In this document: one piece after another, positions 45,150 to 52,594 of the stretch
Layout: each line of letters begins with the position of its first letter
Position numbering within the stretch: position 1 is the first letter of the stretch
From: Promethearchaeia archaeon
GTDB taxonomy: Archaea; Asgardarchaeota; Lokiarchaeia; Sigyniarchaeales; SOKP01
Length of the DNA: 64,000 nucleotides
Reading direction: 5' to 3'
Assembly: GCA_029856105.1 (NCBI GenBank)
Contig: JAHQWH010000193.1
Location: 1-64,000 of the forward strand
Notes under the pieces: generated by a model
What the model saw: the letters and a program-made list of their open reading frames with translations, nothing else
Database searches by the model: none
Told to the model about the DNA's origin: nothing
Position numbers and translations under genes: made by a program

Positions 45150-46076
45150 TTAACTAAAATAGCTTTCTTTTAAACCTAATTCTCGTAAATATATTTTAAA
45201 TTTACCTAATTTTCCCTCATAGTTTCCGGCAGAAATCTTAAGCAAGCCATCCATGTCTAAAATTCCTTCTATTACTTTTGCCATTGTTAACTCAACGGTT
45301 TCAAGATCAAGGGCGTTGAAAATTATTTCAGGAATAGATAAAGCTCCTTCAGGAACCTCAAATTCTTCTGGGGATAATTTATCTTTCAACGTTGGGCAGA
45401 AAGGATGATTTGTAGGTGGTCCAATCTCAGGAAATTTAGCATCTGCTGGAACTGGTTTAGATCCTGCTGAACATATGTCAAAAGTGGTGCATACATTGTT
45501 TAATCCTGCGATAATTCTTACGGCTTCTCGCCCTACCTTGATACCCGAATCGACAGAATCGCAAAATAACCATAAATTTCCCCCCATTATTCCTTTCGCA
45601 TAAGATATTTCTTCTTCAATTAAAAAATCGAAACCCATCATAATCGGAACTGAAATTAGCTTTCGATCGAATTTTTCAACTATTTCTTCGTATCCATCTC
45701 CGCAATGTCCCACATTATCCATCATATTAAATTTAGTATCAATTTTTTTAGGATAATAATCAAAAACGGCCGTGGTTGGAACTACAAGAATACCTTGTCT
45801 CATTCTCCTTCCTAATTGTTCGTAGAATTTAGCTTGAGCTTTTTTTCCCGTACCAGTGACCCACAATTGAACGATTGCCCCTAATCTTCCATCAATTGTC
45901 TCTTTTTCAGAAAGCCACCTTACGATCCCCCCTTCAGCATCTCCAAAAACCGTAGAAGGTAACGCAGTGAAGGCATTTACGGCTCTATTTAGGAATTCAG
46001 CATCTTGAGCAGTCACCATTAACTGAATAACAAGGCCTTCAAAAGCTTCACAATAAGTATTATCAATAATCGTCAT
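45150..46076 (-). CDS. ftr: formylmethanofuran:tetrahydromethanopterin formyltransferase
   Basis: This 308-residue protein is collinear with Ftr: IDNTYCEAFEGLVIQLMVTA, STVFGDAEGGIVRWL, DGRLGAIVQLWV, RMRQGILVVPTTAVFDYYP, NVGHCGDGYEEIVEKFDRKL, and the conserved MGFDFLIEEEISYAKGIMGGNLW. The closing EGALSIPEIIFNAL also fits. Ftr transfers a formyl group between methanofuran and tetrahydromethanopterin, a reversible cytosolic step of the archaeal C1 branch of the Wood-Ljungdahl pathway and of methanogenesis. Lokiarchaeia encode this pathway without methyl-CoM reductase. No other pathway gene is adjacent. Confidence 0.93.
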   Translation of the reverse strand: MTIIDNTYCEAFEGLVIQLMVTAQDAEFLNRAVNAFTALPSTVFGDAEGGIVRWLSEKETIDGRLGAIVQLWVTGTGKKAQAKFYEQLGRRMRQGILVVPTTAVFDYYPKKIDTKFNMMDNVGHCGDGYEEIVEKFDRKLISVPIMMGFDFLIEEEISYAKGIMGGNLWLFCDSVDSGIKVGREAVRIIAGLNNVCTTFDICSAGSKPVPADAKFPEIGPPTNHPFCPTLKDKLSPEEFEVPEGALSIPEIIFNALDLETVELTMAKVIEGILDMDGLLKISAGNYEGKLGKFKIYLRELGLKESYFS

Positions 46077-46215
46077 TTTATAAATTCACTATTTAAATTC
46101 TCATAATTCTAAGATAATATCAAAATGTTTTGATTAGATAAAAATTTAAAATCAAATGCTTATTAACTAGTAATTAATATTAAGTATAATTTTAATATGA
46201 AAAAATATACTGTGA

Positions 46216-47148
46216 ATGAATATTATGCCAGTTGGAATATATCTCTATGAAATTGACGAATCATTTGGACCAAATGTATTAGCAGAATATTATTTGGCTC
46301 AAGAAAATAAAATTGATCTAGAAATTTTAAAAGAATTCGAAGAACAACACATCCAAAAAGAATTTTTGGATACAATATGTTGGAGAGAAGATTTAAGGTT
46401 TTACTCATCAAAGATAAGTGCAGAATCTATTGAAAGAGACAATCTCTTTTTAGGTTTCGTCTTTAAAAAAGACGAGGACTTAGTTTCTTTGAAGAGTATA
46501 CTCGATAACATCGCTGCTAAAGTTGTTGAAGAATTTTCAAAGGAGAAAGGAAAATTAGAAGCGTTGCTTAAAAAAGAATTTGATTCCATTTTCACTTTAA
46601 TGGAAAAATTAAAAGAACCGACTCTGATTAAAGAAACCATCAATGATAAAACTAAAAAAATGCTTGACAACGGAAAGTTGCAAGAAGCTAGAGAATTAAT
46701 CAATTTAGGTGAAGACATTCCTGAGAAGTTGTCAGAGGAGATCAAACTTGCTGAGCAATTATTAATTGATAAATTTTATAAAAAGGCTAGGAAAAGCTTT
46801 CTTAAAGCTGCTGAATTAGCCAATATCATCCAAGAAAACGATGTTGTCTTGTTTTTGACAAGCAAAGCTGACCAAGTAGTAAAATTTCCCGAATTAATTA
46901 AAGATCGCGAAAAGATACATGGAGATATGGAAAAAAAAATTGAGGAGTTCCAACAAAATAAGCTTCATCTATATCACGAGTTAATCAGACCTGTAGATGC
47001 TTTAATAAATATTTCAAATTCGTTTGAGAATCACGAATTAACAATGAGTTTAACTGAATTGTTAAAGAATTTCAAGAGAGCAGACCAACTAGCAAAGGAA
47101 TTATTTAATTTAGATACAAAAATTAAAGAAAATTTCGAAAAACTTTAA
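46216..47148 (+). CDS. longin-like domain protein with C-terminal coiled coil
   Basis: This 310-residue protein begins VGIYLYEIDESFGPNVLAEYYL, a beta hairpin typical of longin-like domains. A strand LRFYSSKISAES, then DNLFLGFVFKKDEDLVSLKS and a long helix follow (domain about 4-110). Residues 110-310 are helical and charged with coiled-coil character (GKLEALLKKEFDSIFTLMEK, then KLSEEIKLAEQLLIDKFYKK), with no membrane helix. The group is frequent in Asgard archaea and may bind small GTPases or adaptors. A second Met (46225) could be the start. It is convergent with the AAA ATPase gene. It is not close in sequence to the longin-TM protein at 23852. Confidence 0.7.
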   Translation: MNIMPVGIYLYEIDESFGPNVLAEYYLAQENKIDLEILKEFEEQHIQKEFLDTICWREDLRFYSSKISAESIERDNLFLGFVFKKDEDLVSLKSILDNIAAKVVEEFSKEKGKLEALLKKEFDSIFTLMEKLKEPTLIKETINDKTKKMLDNGKLQEARELINLGEDIPEKLSEEIKLAEQLLIDKFYKKARKSFLKAAELANIIQENDVVLFLTSKADQVVKFPELIKDREKIHGDMEKKIEEFQQNKLHLYHELIRPVDALINISNSFENHELTMSLTELLKNFKRADQLAKELFNLDTKIKENFEKL

Positions 47149-47184
47149 TTATTTTTAAATTAAAAAAGAGATGTTTTAAGCTTT

Positions 47185-49014
47185 TTATAATTCAGTATCC
47201 TCTGAAGGTTCTTCAACTTGAGGAGGGACATATTCTCCAATATCGGTGAAAATTATCTTTGCAATATTCCATCCTTCTTTAGTTGGGGATTTTAACGCAT
47301 TTGCTATTAAATTTTCTCCTAACTCGTTGTTCAACTCTACTTTATGAATATCTTTATTGTTTTGCAAAATCATGTCAAATTTCGCACCGCCGCTACCCGT
47401 TGGCACGATTAGTATAGCTGAATCAATAGCTTTTTGATCAATTGCATCTTTCAATCTTTTAGCTGCGTAATAACCAGCAACCCCTGCACTTCTATCGAAA
47501 TTCTTGCAGGAAGGTATTTCTAAACCCCATTTTTTACCACCAGTTTCAATTAAAGCAGCTAAAGTTTGAGATTTCTTGCCAAGCATAAATTTATATTCCA
47601 TTTGAGTTTTAAATTTTTTTCCTTTTTGATCTCCTACGTTATCAATACATTTTAGTGCGGCACCCGCAACCGATTGAGGATTAACATCAATAGCATATTC
47701 CTCTTCCGCTAATATTTCTTCAATAGTCCTTTTAATAATTTCTCTAGGCTTCGAAAAATCTATTACTTCTTCCTCTTCTGTTTGCGGTTTTGCTGTTGCT
47801 ACCATATCTATGCCTGCCTCTAATAATTCTTCTACGCTCATTTCGTCAGTCACAATTTTCTCAATAAATCTCCTGCAAAGTTTGATTGAATTCCTTGGAT
47901 TTCCTTGAGTCTTTTCGTAAATCATCTCAATTAATTTTTCGTTTAATGGAAATAACGGGTATAATGGAGGATTTAAATTATTATCTTCCCAAAAGACTTC
48001 CATAGACTTACTAAAGTAAATTTTTAAATCGTTCAAACTAAAAGGTTTTAACTCTTGTTCAGGTTCCATCCTTGAGCGTAGTGGTTGATCTGCGATCTCT
48101 AAAATACGTGGCCAGATTTCTTTTAAAACAGCAACAACGATAACCAAACTTTTAACTTCATTATATAATCGTTTTAATATTTCAAGCAATTTTTGTTCTG
48201 CAAGTTCGCCATGCATCCTATAAGGAGACTCTAACTCGTCAAAATAAAGAATAAGCACTCTATCTAAATTTTCAGTAATAATTTTAATCATGGCAAGGCA
48301 TACATCGTCCTCTTCCACAACTGAATTAATTCCAAGTTCACTCAATTCTTCGTCTTGTAAGTCTTCACCGAGAAGCCATCTTTCAGCAAGACCTCTTTTA
48401 TTTTTATCTAATTGATAAGTTACAAGGGCCTTAACACAATCAGCAAATACTCCAGGGAATTCTCTTATGCCTATTTGAATAACTTCATCGATTTTAGGTT
48501 TCTGAAACAATCCCCCCTTTTTACCTCCCCATTTTTCTCTAACTAGTTTTTTTGAGACGATATCGAGAATTTCTGGTCCACATTCTTCAATAATGCAAGT
48601 ATATACGTGGAGTAAAACTCGAATTGCCGCAGGTGGGCTCGGTACATAAACTATTGTCCAATCAACTGGTTCCAGTTGACTCGCCTCTATTTCTTCTGCT
48701 TCAACAGTTTGTTCTATCTTTCTTTTATTTTCTCTCTCTTTGTCCTTAAATGAATGGTAGGCGTGAGTTTTTCCTGTGCCCGCTGAACCTAACAACGGTA
48801 ACATTCTACTTGATTTATCGCGCGATGTCTGGCGTACTAATCTATAAACTTCACGATCAATATAACTTCTTGGCCTACTTATATCAATTTTGTCGGGGAT
48901 ATCTCCTCGTGAGACAAAATTGCTGAATGGCAAGATCGGGGCTTCTCTTAGAACATCTAAATACATTTCTTTATCGTCGTCACTTAATTCTGAATAAATA
49001 AAAATCAACTCCAT
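47185..49014 (-). CDS. AAA/STAND-type ATPase with unassigned C-terminal domain
   Basis: This 609-residue protein has Walker A LLGSAGTGKTHAYHSF at about 73-88, Walker B RVLILYFDELES at about 250-261, and an Orc1/Cdc6-like lid with YEKTQGNPRNSIKLCRRFIE at about 375-395. Residues about 420-609 form a separate domain (KTQMEYKFMLGKKSQTLAAL, IETGGKKWGLEIPSCKNFDR, AILIVPTGSGGAKFDMIL). Its strand pattern is compatible with a restriction-endonuclease-like or Rossmann-type fold, but I see no complete catalytic motif. No HTH is visible at the end, so it is not a clear Orc1/Cdc6. It is divergent from Hsp20 across a 177-bp shared promoter region. Confidence 0.75.
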   Translation of the reverse strand: MELIFIYSELSDDDKEMYLDVLREAPILPFSNFVSRGDIPDKIDISRPRSYIDREVYRLVRQTSRDKSSRMLPLLGSAGTGKTHAYHSFKDKERENKRKIEQTVEAEEIEASQLEPVDWTIVYVPSPPAAIRVLLHVYTCIIEECGPEILDIVSKKLVREKWGGKKGGLFQKPKIDEVIQIGIREFPGVFADCVKALVTYQLDKNKRGLAERWLLGEDLQDEELSELGINSVVEEDDVCLAMIKIITENLDRVLILYFDELESPYRMHGELAEQKLLEILKRLYNEVKSLVIVVAVLKEIWPRILEIADQPLRSRMEPEQELKPFSLNDLKIYFSKSMEVFWEDNNLNPPLYPLFPLNEKLIEMIYEKTQGNPRNSIKLCRRFIEKIVTDEMSVEELLEAGIDMVATAKPQTEEEEVIDFSKPREIIKRTIEEILAEEEYAIDVNPQSVAGAALKCIDNVGDQKGKKFKTQMEYKFMLGKKSQTLAALIETGGKKWGLEIPSCKNFDRSAGVAGYYAAKRLKDAIDQKAIDSAILIVPTGSGGAKFDMILQNNKDIHKVELNNELGENLIANALKSPTKEGWNIAKIIFTDIGEYVPPQVEEPSEDTEL

Positions 49015-49081
49015 TTAATTACTTTAAATATTATGTATCAAATTTTTTGATTGGAATAACTTTATTAAACTAAACAATTTT

Positions 49082-49142
49082 TTCTAGAATAAAAGCTATT
49101 ATGTTTATAGCTTTAGTATTTATATTTAAATCTATATTTAAA
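49082..49142 (+). promoter_or_regulatory. promoter region of hsp20
   Basis: TTCTAGAA (49082-49089) is a perfect 8-bp palindrome about 30-40 bp upstream of two TATA-like boxes (49119-49130 and 49133-49142). An AGGATGTGAT ribosome-binding site precedes the ATG at 49192. The palindrome could be an operator for heat regulation; this is by position only. Confidence 0.4.
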
Positions 49143-49191
49143 AATTTAAGTGTAATTAATATCTACATATATTTTACTAGGATGTGATACT

Positions 49192-49860
49192 ATGCCGGGA
49201 AAAGACGATTACGAGGACGAAGAAGAAGATGAAGAAGATGAATACAATGACATTTTTAATATGATTAAAGGTTTTGGGGGTCCCAACAACCCTTTCAAAA
49301 ATTTAGACCCTGCCAAATTATTTAATTCAAAAGAATTTCAGAAAATGTTTAAAGAAATTTTTAAACAAATCTCAAAAAATTTACCAAAAGATTTACAAGG
49401 ACTCACACCAGAAGATTTTACAAAAGAATTAATGAAAAATAAATCTAAAGTTGGAGCTAAAGGGCCAATAATATATGGATTCAATATCGGGATCGGTCCA
49501 GACGGAAAACCTAGTATGGGTTCGTTCGGTAATATTGAAAAGGAACCCCTTACAGGCGAAACCAAAGTAAGAAAGACGAGAGAACCACTAGTGGAAGTGA
49601 ATGAAGAGGAAGACCAAATCATAGTTATTGCTGAAATGCCGGGAGTGAGAAAAGAAGATATTGAAATAAACGCTACAAACCGATCTCTAACTATTTCTAC
49701 CGAAAAAATTGTTTTAGGGAGGAAATATTACAAAGAGATAGAATTGCCAAACGCTATTAACTCTGATTACGCTAAGGCTCGCTATACCAATGGGATTCTT
49801 GAGATCAAGTTGAAAAAATTAAAAGGAAAAGAAAAAGGAACAAGTATTGAAATCGATTAA
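49192..49860 (+). CDS. Hsp20/alpha-crystallin small heat-shock protein
   Basis: This 222-residue protein has an alpha-crystallin domain at about 128-215: REPLVEVNEEEDQIIVIAEM, then PGVRKEDIEINATNRSLTIS. It ends with the conserved turn (YTNGILEIKLKK) and an I-x-I-like tail (TSIEID). Small heat-shock proteins hold unfolding proteins in an ATP-independent way. The N-terminus is unusual: about 20 residues nearly all Asp/Glu (DDYEDEEEDEEDEYND), then a Phe/Gly/Asn/Pro stretch and a helix KMFKEIFKQISKNLPKDL. The extended N-terminal arm makes it longer than the common 140-170 residues. The palindromic element copy 2 lies 58 bp downstream. Confidence 0.92.
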   Translation: MPGKDDYEDEEEDEEDEYNDIFNMIKGFGGPNNPFKNLDPAKLFNSKEFQKMFKEIFKQISKNLPKDLQGLTPEDFTKELMKNKSKVGAKGPIIYGFNIGIGPDGKPSMGSFGNIEKEPLTGETKVRKTREPLVEVNEEEDQIIVIAEMPGVRKEDIEINATNRSLTISTEKIVLGRKYYKEIELPNAINSDYAKARYTNGILEIKLKKLKGKEKGTSIEID

Positions 49861-49917
49861 GAAATTTTAAGAAATATCAATATTATTTCTATAAATCTAC
49901 AACTAAAACAAAAAGAT

Positions 49918-49937
49918 CGTGAAACGCCAATTTCACG
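49918..49937. repeat. 20-bp palindromic element, copy 2
   Basis: CGTGAAA, a 6-nt spacer, then TTTCACG, in the gap between the convergent hsp20 and DHH genes. With its flank it reads GATCGTGAAAC-N4-ATTTCACG, identical in the conserved parts to copy 1 (3314-3333) read on the other strand. Confidence 0.7.
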
Positions 49938-50027
49938 CCCTTGAATATATCAAATAGTGCTATTCTAATTCATACATAAATATTATATTCAAATCAAAAA
50001 ATACTTTAAATTAAAGAAATAGATTCA

Positions 50028-50978
50028 TCAAATCTGTTTAAGGATGGTTTCTTTTATATCATCAATAAAGGATTTGTTTAACACATTATCCTTTTCGAAA
50101 ATTTGAGGATATTTGAACCCAGCTCGATCTTTATGACCTCCTCCTGTAAAAGCCCTCGCAAAATCCCTACAGTTAATAAAATCGCTATGGATTATAATTT
50201 CATTGTGTCGAGTATCAACCCCAATACGAGCTTTTGCTTCGGGAAATTTCTCTTTCAATAAATTAGCTATCTTTCCTCCGCCAATTTTTGCCCATGAAAT
50301 AATTATTTTACCAAAAGATTTCATTGGAATAGATTTAGCGTGATTTAAAGCAAAAGTAGACTCGTCTTCGTGCCATTTTTTTAAAATTTTTAGTTGCGAA
50401 CTAAACCAAGAGTTCTCAAAATCGCCTTGAGACAATAATTCAACTATTCTAAGTTTATTTTGATCGTTATGAGCTCCACGGTTAAAACCGATAATTAACT
50501 GCAAATCTGATGCTAATTTATATATATCAGTCCTAAAATCAGTATCTCTAGCAAATTCAGCGATCTTTGAGGCGATAGGGTCATCTGGTAAATAATAATC
50601 TTTAACGATTTCAGCAGCACATTTTTTAGTGTCATTTGAGTAAATATGAACTAAATTTCTTAGTTTTTCTTTTGTTAAATCGTCTACAATGTGATGATCG
50701 AACCACGATATCTTACATTCTCGTTTTTTCGCATTTTTGAAAACAGAGAACAAATCTACAAAATCTTCGTTAAATCCTATATCAGAAATTATTAGTTGTG
50801 AAGGGAGAGATTCTGAATCTAAGATATTGCTAACTTTTTCAACGAAATCAATGTAATGAGCGTAAAAACATCTGATCTCATCTGGATGGATTTCTCGGTT
50901 TAAATTGAAATATCGTTGAATAATTGCTTGTGACCCTAATCCATCGAGATCATGTTCATGAGTAATAGAAACGATCAT
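50028..50978 (-). CDS. DHH/DHHA1 family phosphoesterase
   Basis: This 316-residue protein begins MIVSITHEHDLDGLGSQAII, with His and Asp metal ligands (motif I, HxxDxDG-like). LIISDIGFNEDF is motif II and ISWFDHHIVDD is the DHH motif at about 92-95. FARAFTGGGHKDRAGF is the DHHA1 GGGH motif near residue 275. The superfamily covers RecJ nucleases, oligoribonucleases (NrnA) and cyclic-dinucleotide phosphodiesterases. The length of 316 residues with no extra DNA-binding domains suits the NrnA/oligoribonuclease-like side. It is cytosolic, and the MMP9-like gene lies just upstream on the same strand. Confidence 0.9.
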   Translation of the reverse strand: MIVSITHEHDLDGLGSQAIIQRYFNLNREIHPDEIRCFYAHYIDFVEKVSNILDSESLPSQLIISDIGFNEDFVDLFSVFKNAKKRECKISWFDHHIVDDLTKEKLRNLVHIYSNDTKKCAAEIVKDYYLPDDPIASKIAEFARDTDFRTDIYKLASDLQLIIGFNRGAHNDQNKLRIVELLSQGDFENSWFSSQLKILKKWHEDESTFALNHAKSIPMKSFGKIIISWAKIGGGKIANLLKEKFPEAKARIGVDTRHNEIIIHSDFINCRDFARAFTGGGHKDRAGFKYPQIFEKDNVLNKSFIDDIKETILKQI

Positions 50979-51043
50979 TCTTAGTTAACTTCTCAATAAA
51001 ATTTATTAAATTATAAGAGTAAAGATGTTTTTTAAATTTTAAC

Positions 51044-51496
51044 TTAAAATAAATCCAAATACGGTCTAACTTTTTTCTTATTTTGAGGATCTTTTACCGA
51101 TTCTAATATCTTTTTCGCTAATTGCTTTTTTTTTTCGTAATATATTTTCATGTACTCTTCTTTAGTTTTATCGGGATATCTCTTTTCTAAGGCTGGATCT
51201 CTTCTGGGGCAACCTCCTCTTCGCATACAACAATACGAAATAGAGCCAAAACAAACTAAATCAGAATCCCAGTCATTATCTTTTGAAAATTCTTCCTTTA
51301 TTTTAATAAATTCTTCTTGACTTATCCCCAACTCTTTTAATGTTTCATCTCTCTTGCACTTAAAGCCAAAGGTGAGAGAATAGCCTGGTTTACAGCAAAA
51401 AGTTAACCCTCGATAATCTGCATCCATACATATGTGAATAGGTGCATTCTCCCATCCTGTTACATCTCGAAGTTTGTCTGGATCTAATTCAACCAT
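51044..51496 (-). CDS. methanogenesis marker 9-like cysteine-rich protein
   Basis: This 150-residue protein has eight cysteines in an ordered pattern: PIHICMDADYRGLTFCCKPG, then FGFKCKRD, and DLVCFGSISYCCMRRGGCPRRD. The set of C...GL.FCC.P, later CFGS...CC and GCPxRD resembles the domain called methanogenesis marker 9. That domain is widespread in methanogens and also found in non-methanogenic archaea. The function is unknown; the cysteines are likely to bind metal or Fe-S. Asgard archaea outside the Mcr-containing groups carrying it, near Ftr, would fit a role in H4MPT-linked C1 metabolism, not methane formation. The family call is from memory of the motif, so moderate. Confidence 0.6.
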   Translation of the reverse strand: MVELDPDKLRDVTGWENAPIHICMDADYRGLTFCCKPGYSLTFGFKCKRDETLKELGISQEEFIKIKEEFSKDNDWDSDLVCFGSISYCCMRRGGCPRRDPALEKRYPDKTKEEYMKIYYEKKKQLAKKILESVKDPQNKKKVRPYLDLF

Positions 51497-51574
51497 GATA
51501 TAAAATAAATCCCCATCCTAAAATTGAATAAGTAAATTCACTAAAAGATATTAATTTTCTACTTTATAGGTTAT

Positions 51575-51596
51575 AAAAAAGAATGTAAGTAAAAAA
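51575..51596 (-). terminator. oligo-T terminator of the tRNA gene
   Basis: Read on the minus strand, two runs of six T lie about 24 and 40 bases after the tRNA 3' end, a usual arrangement for archaeal Pol termination. Confidence 0.5.
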
Positions 51597-51634
51597 GTTG
51601 AATTTATTAATTATAAGAGGGCTCGGAGGGGGAT

Positions 51635-51664
51635 TTTCATACTGCTGATAAATTCAACAATATA
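51635..51664 (-). other. tRNA-His intron 3 (T loop, after position 58)
   Basis: This is 30 nt in the T loop with a textbook bulge-helix-bulge. Outer helix GGGGG/CCCCC (the T stem) comes first, then 4-bp TTCA/TGAA flanked by 3-nt bulges ATA and AAT. A 9-bp intron helix follows (TATTGTTGA/TCAGCAGTA with two G-T pairs). Removal gives the T loop TTCAAAT. Confidence 0.88.
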
Positions 51665-51677
51665 TTGAACCCCCCTT

Positions 51678-51707
51678 TCCCCAATACAAGAGAATTCCCT
51701 TGTATTT
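51678..51707 (-). other. tRNA-His intron 2 (variable loop)
   Basis: About 30 nt lie inside the 35 nt separating position 43 (51710) from T-stem position 49 (51674); exact ends are uncertain by one or two bases. It contains a perfect 8-bp hairpin, AATACAAG/CTTGTATT. A 3-nt AGA bulge follows exon CCCT, which can pair with intron GGGG. Confidence 0.8.
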
Positions 51708-51721
51708 CTAGGGATTCACAG

Positions 51722-51751
51722 TGGGGATTCTCGAAAGAACCTCAAGATTTG
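51722..51751 (-). other. tRNA-His intron 1 (anticodon arm, after position 31)
   Basis: This is 30 nt between A31 and C32; the ends are ambiguous by one base because C occurs on both sides. Inside, TCTTGA pairs with TCGAGA around a 7-nt loop. Exon GGGGA can pair with intron TCCCC, giving the exon-intron helix of a relaxed bulge-helix-bulge. The position differs from the usual 37/38. Confidence 0.85.
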
Positions 51752-51802
51752 TCCCCAATACTAACCACTATACGACCCGAGCCATGTTTTTTTTTAATTA
51801 AG

Positions 51803-51816
51803 TTATAAAATTTAAT
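51803..51816 (-). promoter_or_regulatory. TATA box of the tRNA-His gene
   Basis: On the minus strand, AAATTTTATAA lies about 20-30 bases upstream of G-1. This is the distance expected for an archaeal TATA box if transcription starts at or just before the tRNA. Confidence 0.55.
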
Positions 51817-51849
51817 CTTTCTTTCTAAAAAAATTTGTCCTTTGTTAAT

Positions 51850-52455
51850 TTAAAATATTTCTTTTCCCCCAACCACACTTACTAGATAGTTTAAAAATTG
51901 ATTAATTGCATTTTCTAATTCTTCAGAATTATCAACAGCAAAATCAGCATCAGGAAATTTCTGATTCCTTTTTGCTCTTTCTATTCTTTCTTCTAATCTT
52001 TTTCCGCTCTCTCTGGCGCGGGCTTTTAACCTTTTTAAAGTAATTTCAAAAGGAACTTCAATAAATATTATTTTTAAATTTCTATAAATTTCACAAGCTT
52101 TTTTCACAATTGTTCGACTAACATTTACGAGCACGGGATGTCCTTTTTTTAACCAACTATCAATTTCTATAGGAACTCCGTAATCAAGACCATAAATGTG
52201 CCATTTTAAGGTAAATTTACCTTGTTTTGACATCTCTCTGAACTCTTCTGGGCTAATCGATATATTGTCTTCGTCTTCAGAAGGAGGTCTTGTAATATAC
52301 CGTTGAGTAAGGCGAATACTTTTTAAATCAGAAGGATACCTTTCTAATACAGCTTTGATAATAGAATCTTTACCCGAACCAGAGTTTCCGACAACTAAGA
52401 ATAATGTTCCAGAAAATACTTTTCTATTTTTTTCTTTTGTTTTCATCTGTTTCAA
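51850..52455 (-). CDS. guanylate-kinase-like / PhnN-like phosphokinase
   Basis: This 201-residue P-loop kinase has Walker A LVVGNSGSGKDSII at about 17-30 and the guanylate-kinase-like core TQRYITRPPSEDEDNISISP (T-R-x-x-R-x-x-E) at about 49-68. FTLKWHIYGLDYGVPIEI and a lid KRLKARARESGKRLEERIER with repeated Arg follow. The combination R-Y-I-T-R-P and W-H-x-Y-G-x-x-Y-G-I/V-P is typical of PhnN, ribose 1,5-bisphosphate phosphokinase, which makes PRPP. True guanylate kinases differ in the substrate-binding half. The start (ATG 52455) has a second Met at residue 4. It is divergent from the DtxR-like regulator and precedes tRNA-His on the same strand. Confidence 0.85.
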   Translation of the reverse strand: MKQMKTKEKNRKVFSGTLFLVVGNSGSGKDSIIKAVLERYPSDLKSIRLTQRYITRPPSEDEDNISISPEEFREMSKQGKFTLKWHIYGLDYGVPIEIDSWLKKGHPVLVNVSRTIVKKACEIYRNLKIIFIEVPFEITLKRLKARARESGKRLEERIERAKRNQKFPDADFAVDNSEELENAINQFLNYLVSVVGGKEIF

Positions 52456-52594
52456 AATTAATAATTATTATTTCAATTTTAGTTTTAATGGTAAAAAATT
52501 AATAACTTTATTTATAAAAACGAAAAGAAATATTAAGAATAATAAATGTTATGAGACTTGGCAAAGAAAAAAATAAATATTTCTTAATTAGAAA

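Larger units (their letters stand above)
51620..51783 (-). tRNA. tRNA-His (GTG) with three introns
   Basis: Mature parts, read on the minus strand, are as follows. G-1 is encoded at 51783. Acceptor GCTCGGG (from 51782) pairs with TCCGAGC (51627-51621), and discriminator C73 is at 51620. Encoded G-1 opposite C73 is the histidine identity pair. TC at 8-9 and the D arm GTATAGTGGTTAGTAT follow. Anticodon stem GGGGA/TCCCT encloses loop CTGTGAA, anticodon GTG. The T arm is GGGGG-TTCAAAT-CCCCC. The genomic span from position 1 to 73 is 163 nt against 73 expected, leaving 90 nt in three insertions of about 30 nt. No CCA is encoded. The promoter lies directly upstream and oligo-T runs downstream. Confidence 0.93.

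Noticed and set aside
47185-49014. Orc1/Cdc6 replication initiator
   Set aside because: The ATPase and lid resemble it, but no C-terminal winged helix is visible and the C-terminal domain is unlike initiators.
51700-51760. tRNA-Glu reading, because CTTTCGA looks like a Glu anticodon loop with TTC
   Set aside because: That loop cannot be given a paired 5-bp stem, while GTG in CTGTGAA has a perfect stem, and G-1:C73 demands histidine. The sequence lies within intron 1.
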